DNA of 10,901 nucleotides from DASXBA01 sp036406475. Its GTDB lineage: Bacteria > Actinomycetota > Thermoleophilia > Solirubrobacterales > Thermoleophilaceae. The notes below the pieces were generated by a model, which was given only the letters and a program-made list of their open reading frames with translations, made no database searches and was not told the origin of the DNA. Location: contig DASXBA010000016.1 of the NCBI GenBank assembly GCA_036406475.1, positions 1 to 10,901 on the forward strand, read 5' to 3'. This document shows, piece after piece, positions 7,345 to 10,901 of the stretch; within the stretch, counting starts at the first letter, position 1, and the number at the start of each line of letters is the position of its first letter. Made by a program: the position numbers and the translations under genes.

Positions 7345-8417
7345 GGCTCCTCCGATTGCGGCGCGGCGACGGGCGCGAGCCCCCGCTCCGGGCCGAGCTG
7401 CACGCCCTGCTCCTCGACGAGCGCTGCCACGTACTCGGCGATCCCGAGTGAGGCCGTCAACCCCGTCGAGCGAATGGCCGCCACGTTGATGAAGCGGTCG
7501 CGCGCGCCGATCAGGTAGTTCACGCCGTCGCGTCCTGCCGGGCGCAACCCCGCGTAGGCGGCGATCGGCTCCGAGCCCTCGAGACCCGGGAGCATCTCGA
7601 CCGCCTTGGGCACGACCTCGTCCCAGGCCTCGTCGCGCACCGACCAGTCGTCCTTGTCGTCCTGGTCGTGCGCGGTCGGGCCGGCGATCACCTTGCCGTC
7701 GACCGTGGGGAACACGAGGACGCCTTTCGTCCGCTTGGTGGGCACCGGCAGCAGGATCCGCTCCAGCGGCTCGCCGTCCGGCGGCTCGAAGACGAAGAAC
7801 TCGCCCTTGCGCGGGTAGATGCCGAAGCTGTCGTCCCCGGCAAGCCGCGCGACGTCGTCCGCGTGCAGGCCGGCGCAGTTGACGGCCACCTGGCAGTGCA
7901 CGCGGTCGCCCGAGGCGAGGCCGAGTGTGAGCCCGTCGCCCGCCCGCTCGATCGCATCGACGCGCGCGCCGGTCAGGACCTCGGCGCCGGACGCGCCGGC
8001 CAAGGCCCTGGTGTAGGCCACCGGGTCGGTCACGGCCTCCCCCGGCACCTGGAGGTCGCCCTGCTCGTCGAGCTCGGCCAGCCCGTTGCCCGCGAGGCCG
8101 GCGACCGTCGCCCGGTCCTCGTCGCTGCGCGGGCGCAGGACCGCGCCGCAGCGCACGACGGGAATCTCGAGCCGCTCGAGCACCGGATCGCGGAGCTCGG
8201 CGGCGCGCAGGATAAGCCGGGTCTCGAGCTCTCCCGGAGTGGAGTCGAAGCCCGTGTGGAGGATTCCGGAGTTGGTTCCACTGGCCCCGAGCGCGAGCCG
8301 ATCGCCGGCCTCCAGGAGCGTCGTCGCGACGCCGCGGCGGCCGAGGGCAAGCGCCGTTGCGGCGCCTACGACACCTCCTCCGACGACCACGACCTGAGTG
8401 TTAGGCTCGCCCTGCAA
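7326..8417 (-). CDS. FAD-dependent oxidoreductase, GlpA/LhgO (glycerol-3-phosphate dehydrogenase-like) type
   Basis: This 363-residue flavoprotein is a single DAO-fold domain. The N-terminal Rossmann motif GGGVVG is at 13-18 with the ribose-binding Glu36, followed by ASGTNSGILHTGF (45-57), then IYPRKGEFFVF, VDGKVIAGPTAHDQ and the C-terminal FINVAAIRSTGLTASLGIAEYV that closes the FAD site. These are typical of COG0579 (L-2-hydroxyglutarate oxidase LhgO and GlpA). It lacks the extra C-terminal domains of long GlpA/GlpD proteins. Overlap with a glycerol-kinase-like gene argues that it oxidises that kinase's product, for example glycerol 3-phosphate to DHAP; oxidation of a 2-hydroxy acid or a gamma-glutamyl amine is less likely but open. 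Translation starts at TTG (8415-8417), supported by GGAGGG at 8425-8430 on the minus strand, 7 nt upstream. Confidence 0.87.
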   Translation of the reverse strand: MQGEPNTQVVVVGGGVVGAATALALGRRGVATTLLEAGDRLALGASGTNSGILHTGFDSTPGELETRLILRAAELRDPVLERLEIPVVRCGAVLRPRSDEDRATVAGLAGNGLAELDEQGDLQVPGEAVTDPVAYTRALAGASGAEVLTGARVDAIERAGDGLTLGLASGDRVHCQVAVNCAGLHADDVARLAGDDSFGIYPRKGEFFVFEPPDGEPLERILLPVPTKRTKGVLVFPTVDGKVIAGPTAHDQDDKDDWSVRDEAWDEVVPKAVEMLPGLEGSEPIAAYAGLRPAGRDGVNYLIGARDRFINVAAIRSTGLTASLGIAEYVAALVEEQGVQLGPERGLAPVAAPQSEEPWWRHD

Positions 8418-8424
8418 AGGCCCA

Positions 8425-8430
8425 CCCTCC
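8425..8430 (-). promoter_or_regulatory. Ribosome binding site supporting a TTG start
   Basis: GGAGGG on the minus strand sits 7 nt before TTG 8417. No in-frame ATG or GTG lies nearby upstream, so this site decides the start of the FAD oxidoreductase. Confidence 0.65.
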
Positions 8431-8447
8431 GGACCATTGGGGAAAAG

Positions 8448-9773
8448 ATGACACTCGACGATCTCAAGAAGGCTGTCAATGAGGGCACTGTCGACACCGT
8501 CCTACTGGTCATCGCCGACATGGAAGGGCGCCTCCAGGGGAAGCGGCTGACGGCCCAGCATTTCCTGGACGTGGTGGCCGACCATGGCGCCGAGGGCTGC
8601 AACTACCTGCTGGCCGTCGACGTCGACATGGACACCGTGGAGGGCTACGAGATGTCCTCCTGGTCGCGCGGCTACGGGGACTTCGCGATGCGGCCGGACA
8701 TGGACTCGCTCCGGATGATCCCCTGGCACGAGGCGACCGCCCTGGTCATGGCCGACCTCGAGTGGGAGGACGGCAGCGAGGTCGTCGCCTCGCCGCGCCA
8801 GATCCTCCGGCGCCAGCTTGCGCGCCTGGCCGAGCGCGGCTGGACGGCCGCCGCCGGGACCGAGCTCGAGTTCATCGTCTTCAACGACAGCTACGAGGAC
8901 GCCTGGCGCGCCGGCTACCGCGGCCTCGACCCGGTCAACCTCTACAACGTCGACTACTCGATGCTCGGCACCGCCCGCATCGAGCCCCTCCTCCGCCGCA
9001 TCCGCAACTCGATGATGGGCGCCGACATGCAGGTCGAGAACTCCAAGGGCGAGTGCAACTTCGGCCAGCACGAGATCAATTTCCACTACGGCGAAGCGCT
9101 GGCGATCGCCGACAACCACGCCATCTACAAGAACGGCGCCAAGGAGATCGCCGCCCAGGAGGGCTACTCGATCACCTTCATCGCCAAGCTCGACGAGCGC
9201 GAGGGCAACTCCTGCCACATCCACCTGTCGCTCGCCGAGGACGGCAAGAACGTCTTCGCCAAGGACCACGCCCTGTTCGACCACTTCGTGGCCGGGCAGC
9301 TCGCCTGCCTGCGCGAGCTGACGCTGTTCTTCGCCCCGCAGATCAACTCGTACAAGCGCTTCGTCGAGGGCTCCTTCGCGCCGACGGCGGTGGCCTGGGG
9401 CAACGACAACCGAACCTGCTCGATGCGCGTGGTCGGCCACGGCGAGGGGCTGCGCGTGGAGAACCGGCTGGCGGCAGCCGACGTGAACCCGTACTTGGCG
9501 CTCTCGGCGATGATCGCCGCGGGCCTCCACGGGATCGACAACGAGCTGAGCCTGGAGGCGCCGTTCGAGGGCAACGCCTACGAGTCGGACAAGCCGCGCG
9601 TGCCGCACACGCTCTACGACGCGCGCGACCTGTTCGCCGACTCGGACGTGGCACGCGATGCCTTCGGGCAGGAGGTGATCGACCACTACCTCAACCGCGC
9701 CAGGATCGAGCTCGAGGCGTTCGAGTCGGCCGTCACCGACTGGGAGAAGTTCCGGGGCTTCGAGCGCCTCTAG
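8448..9773 (+). CDS. Glutamine-synthetase-like gamma-glutamyl-amine ligase (GlnA3/GlnA4/PuuA-like)
   Basis: The 441-residue protein keeps the GS catalytic core: Glu139 and Glu141 (GTELEF), Glu202 and Glu209 (GECNFGQHEI), His257 and His259 (SCHIHLSL), Arg304 (NSYKRFVEG), Arg327 (NRTCSMRVVG) and Glu338 (RVENRL), then DVNPYLALSAM. The loop that reads FDGSS in true GS, holding the ammonium-activating Asp50, is YEMSS here (67-71), so Asp becomes Glu. With the adjacent PuuD-like hydrolase and aldehyde dehydrogenase, this points to ATP-dependent gamma-glutamylation of an organic amine (polyamine, ethanolamine or monoamine) rather than ammonium assimilation. The ATG at 8448 is chosen because homology begins there and GGGGA lies 4 nt upstream; the frame is open further left only because it reads antisense through the FAD oxidoreductase. 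It leads a tightly packed three-gene operon. Confidence 0.92.
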   Translation: MTLDDLKKAVNEGTVDTVLLVIADMEGRLQGKRLTAQHFLDVVADHGAEGCNYLLAVDVDMDTVEGYEMSSWSRGYGDFAMRPDMDSLRMIPWHEATALVMADLEWEDGSEVVASPRQILRRQLARLAERGWTAAAGTELEFIVFNDSYEDAWRAGYRGLDPVNLYNVDYSMLGTARIEPLLRRIRNSMMGADMQVENSKGECNFGQHEINFHYGEALAIADNHAIYKNGAKEIAAQEGYSITFIAKLDEREGNSCHIHLSLAEDGKNVFAKDHALFDHFVAGQLACLRELTLFFAPQINSYKRFVEGSFAPTAVAWGNDNRTCSMRVVGHGEGLRVENRLAAADVNPYLALSAMIAAGLHGIDNELSLEAPFEGNAYESDKPRVPHTLYDARDLFADSDVARDAFGQEVIDHYLNRARIELEAFESAVTDWEKFRGFERL

Positions 9774-9776
9774 CCG

Positions 9777-10487
9777 ATGCGGCCGCTGATCGGCATCTGT
9801 GCCGCGGTCGAGGCTGCGAGCTGGGGGAGCTGGCAGCTGGAGGTCAACCTGAGCCCGCGCAGCTATGCCGAGGCCGTGCAGCTGGCCGGCGGGCTCGCGC
9901 TGCTGCTCCCTCCCGACGACGAGGTGGCCGAGGCCCCCGACCAGCTGCTCGACATGCTCGACGCGCTGGTGCTCGCGGGCGGGTCCGACATCGACCCGGC
10001 CAGCTACGGCGCCCGTCCCGATCCCGAGACCCGCGGCACCCGTCCCGAGCGCGACCGCTTCGAGCTGGCGCTTGCCCACCGCGCGCTCGAGCGCGGCATG
10101 CCCGTGCTCGGGATCTGCCGCGGGATGGAGCTCCTCAACGTCGCCCTCGGAGGCACGCTCGAGCAGCACATCGAGCGCGTCGACATCCACCGCCACACGC
10201 CGGGCGCGTTCTGCGACCACGCCGTGAGGCTCGAGCCGGGCACGCTTGCCGCTCAGGCCGTGGGCGCCGAGCGCACCGAGGTCAAATCGCACCACCATCA
10301 GGCCGTCGACGAGCTGGGTGAGGGCCTGGTCGTGAGCGGCTGGTCGGAGCCGGACGATCTGCCCGAGGCGATCGAGCTGCCGGGCAAGCCCTTCGCCCTC
10401 GGGGTCCTCTGGCATCCGGAGGAGGACGAACGCAGCAGGGTGGTGGGCGCACTGGTCACTGCTGCCGGGGAGCGGGTGACCGCGTGA
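9777..10487 (+). CDS. puuD: Gamma-glutamyl-gamma-aminobutyrate hydrolase family protein (class I GATase-like)
   Basis: The 236-residue protein is a peptidase C26/class I glutamine-amidotransferase-like hydrolase. Cys114 in LGICRGMELLNVALGG is the nucleophile, at the same residue number as in E. coli PuuD. His213 and Glu215 in LWHPEED complete the triad. LAGGSDIDPASYG (66-78) and SHHHQAVDELGEG (171-183) are PuuD-family signatures. It should cleave the gamma-glutamyl bond of the oxidised intermediate, freeing glutamate and an amino acid (GABA in the putrescine pathway, glycine if the amine were ethanolamine). It starts 3 nt after the ligase stop with no clear Shine-Dalgarno sequence, so translation is probably by re-initiation. 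Its stop overlaps the next start by 4 nt (GTGA). The family call is firm; the exact substrate is inferred. Confidence 0.92.
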   Translation: MRPLIGICAAVEAASWGSWQLEVNLSPRSYAEAVQLAGGLALLLPPDDEVAEAPDQLLDMLDALVLAGGSDIDPASYGARPDPETRGTRPERDRFELALAHRALERGMPVLGICRGMELLNVALGGTLEQHIERVDIHRHTPGAFCDHAVRLEPGTLAAQAVGAERTEVKSHHHQAVDELGEGLVVSGWSEPDDLPEAIELPGKPFALGVLWHPEEDERSRVVGALVTAAGERVTA

Positions 10488-10901
10488 TCGAGGTCGTAGA
10501 GCCGGCGACCGCCGAGGTCATGGCCGAGCTGCCGCGAGCCGGCGCCGAGGAGACCGACGCCGCGGTCGAGCGCGCGAAGGCGGCCTTTCCCGCCTGGCGT
10601 GCGCTGAGCCCCGGCGACCGGGCGGCGCTGCTGCGCGAGCTGGCCGAGGCGCTCGACTCGGGCCGTGAGGACCTGGCGCGTACGGAGGCCCGCAACGCCG
10701 GCAAGCCGATCGGCGACGCGCGCGCCGAGATGGAGATGGTCGTGGAGACCTTCCGCTACTACGCGGGCGCCCCGGAGCGGCTACTCGGCGACACCATCCC
10801 AGTGGACGGCGGCGTGGACATGACGTTCCGCGAGCCGCTCGGCGTGGTCGGCCTGATCACGCCCTGGAACTTCCCGCTCGTGATCGCGTCGTGGAAGCTG
10901 G
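10484..10901 (+). CDS. Aldehyde dehydrogenase, N-terminal part (3' end outside window)
   Basis: The first 139 residues of an NAD(P)+-dependent aldehyde dehydrogenase are present; full-length members are about 450-500 residues. The start is GTG at 10484, inside a GTGA overlap with the hydrolase stop. Visible ALDH features are the N-terminal EPATAEVMAELP and AKAAFPAWRAL helix, EARNAGKP (68-75), FREPLGVVGLITPWNFPL (115-132), and Asn129, which is the oxyanion-hole asparagine. The catalytic Cys and Glu lie beyond the edge. In a gamma-glutamylation operon it would oxidise the gamma-glutamyl aminoaldehyde to the acid (PuuC role), but gene order alone supports that. The amine oxidase or alcohol dehydrogenase step that makes the aldehyde is not visible here and may lie downstream. 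Confidence 0.93.
   Translation, partial: MIEVVEPATAEVMAELPRAGAEETDAAVERAKAAFPAWRALSPGDRAALLRELAEALDSGREDLARTEARNAGKPIGDARAEMEMVVETFRYYAGAPERLLGDTIPVDGGVDMTFREPLGVVGLITPWNFPLVIASWKL

Noticed and set aside
7668..8447. N-terminal extension of the ligase to 701 residues
   Set aside because: The extension is antisense to the FAD oxidoreductase and bears no GS-like sequence; homology and a ribosome binding site place the start at 8448.
8502..10415. 637-codon open frame on the minus strand opposite the ligase and hydrolase
   Set aside because: It is antisense to two genes with intact catalytic motifs, shows low-complexity Arg/Ala/Val/His-rich composition and no recognisable domain; it is a high-GC shadow frame.

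Overview
This 10.9 kb window is high-GC bacterial DNA, densely packed and built almost entirely of catabolic genes. The base composition, GTG and TTG starts, overlapping genes and protein flavour (ACT-type APC permease, actinobacterial-looking glutamine-synthetase-like ligase) suggest an actinobacterium, possibly of the Thermoleophilia (Solirubrobacterales/Gaiellales) type. That placement is an impression from sequence style, not a phylogeny.

Layout, left to right. (1) The 3' part of a GntR/FadR-type regulator with an FCD ligand domain (+). (2) A 30-bp-arm inverted repeat built of degenerate heptamers, at the junction with the next convergent gene. (3) A minus-strand pair: a choline-kinase-like phosphotransferase, then a dimethylglycine/sarcosine-dehydrogenase-like flavoprotein with a C-terminal GcvT domain; the two overlap by 14 nt. 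(4) A divergent promoter region with a strong palindrome, driving an APC-superfamily amino acid/amine permease (+). (5) A hairpin terminator between convergent genes. (6) A second minus-strand pair: a GlpA/LhgO-type FAD oxidoreductase and a glycerol-kinase-like FGGY kinase, overlapping by 19 nt. (7) After a 30-bp divergent gap, a plus-strand operon: a glutamine-synthetase-like gamma-glutamyl-amine ligase, a PuuD-type gamma-glutamyl hydrolase and an aldehyde dehydrogenase that runs off the right edge.

The genes read as a nitrogen and carbon scavenging island. The permease would import an amine or amino acid. The plus-strand operon resembles the gamma-glutamylation (Puu-like) route: ligate glutamate to the amine, oxidise, release glutamate. 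The DMGDH-like enzyme would strip N-methyl groups from dimethylglycine or sarcosine and load them on tetrahydrofolate. The kinase/oxidoreductase pair looks like a glycerol to glycerol-3-phosphate to DHAP module, though the kinase lacks one key glycerol-contacting arginine. One unifying guess is breakdown of phospholipid head groups and backbones (choline, ethanolamine, glycerol). Polyamine use with a separate glycine-betaine branch fits equally well. I see no mobile element, CRISPR array, tRNA or rRNA. The families are individually known; the points most worth following are the heptamer hairpin, the kinase pocket change, the GS-like active site and the palindromic promoter.
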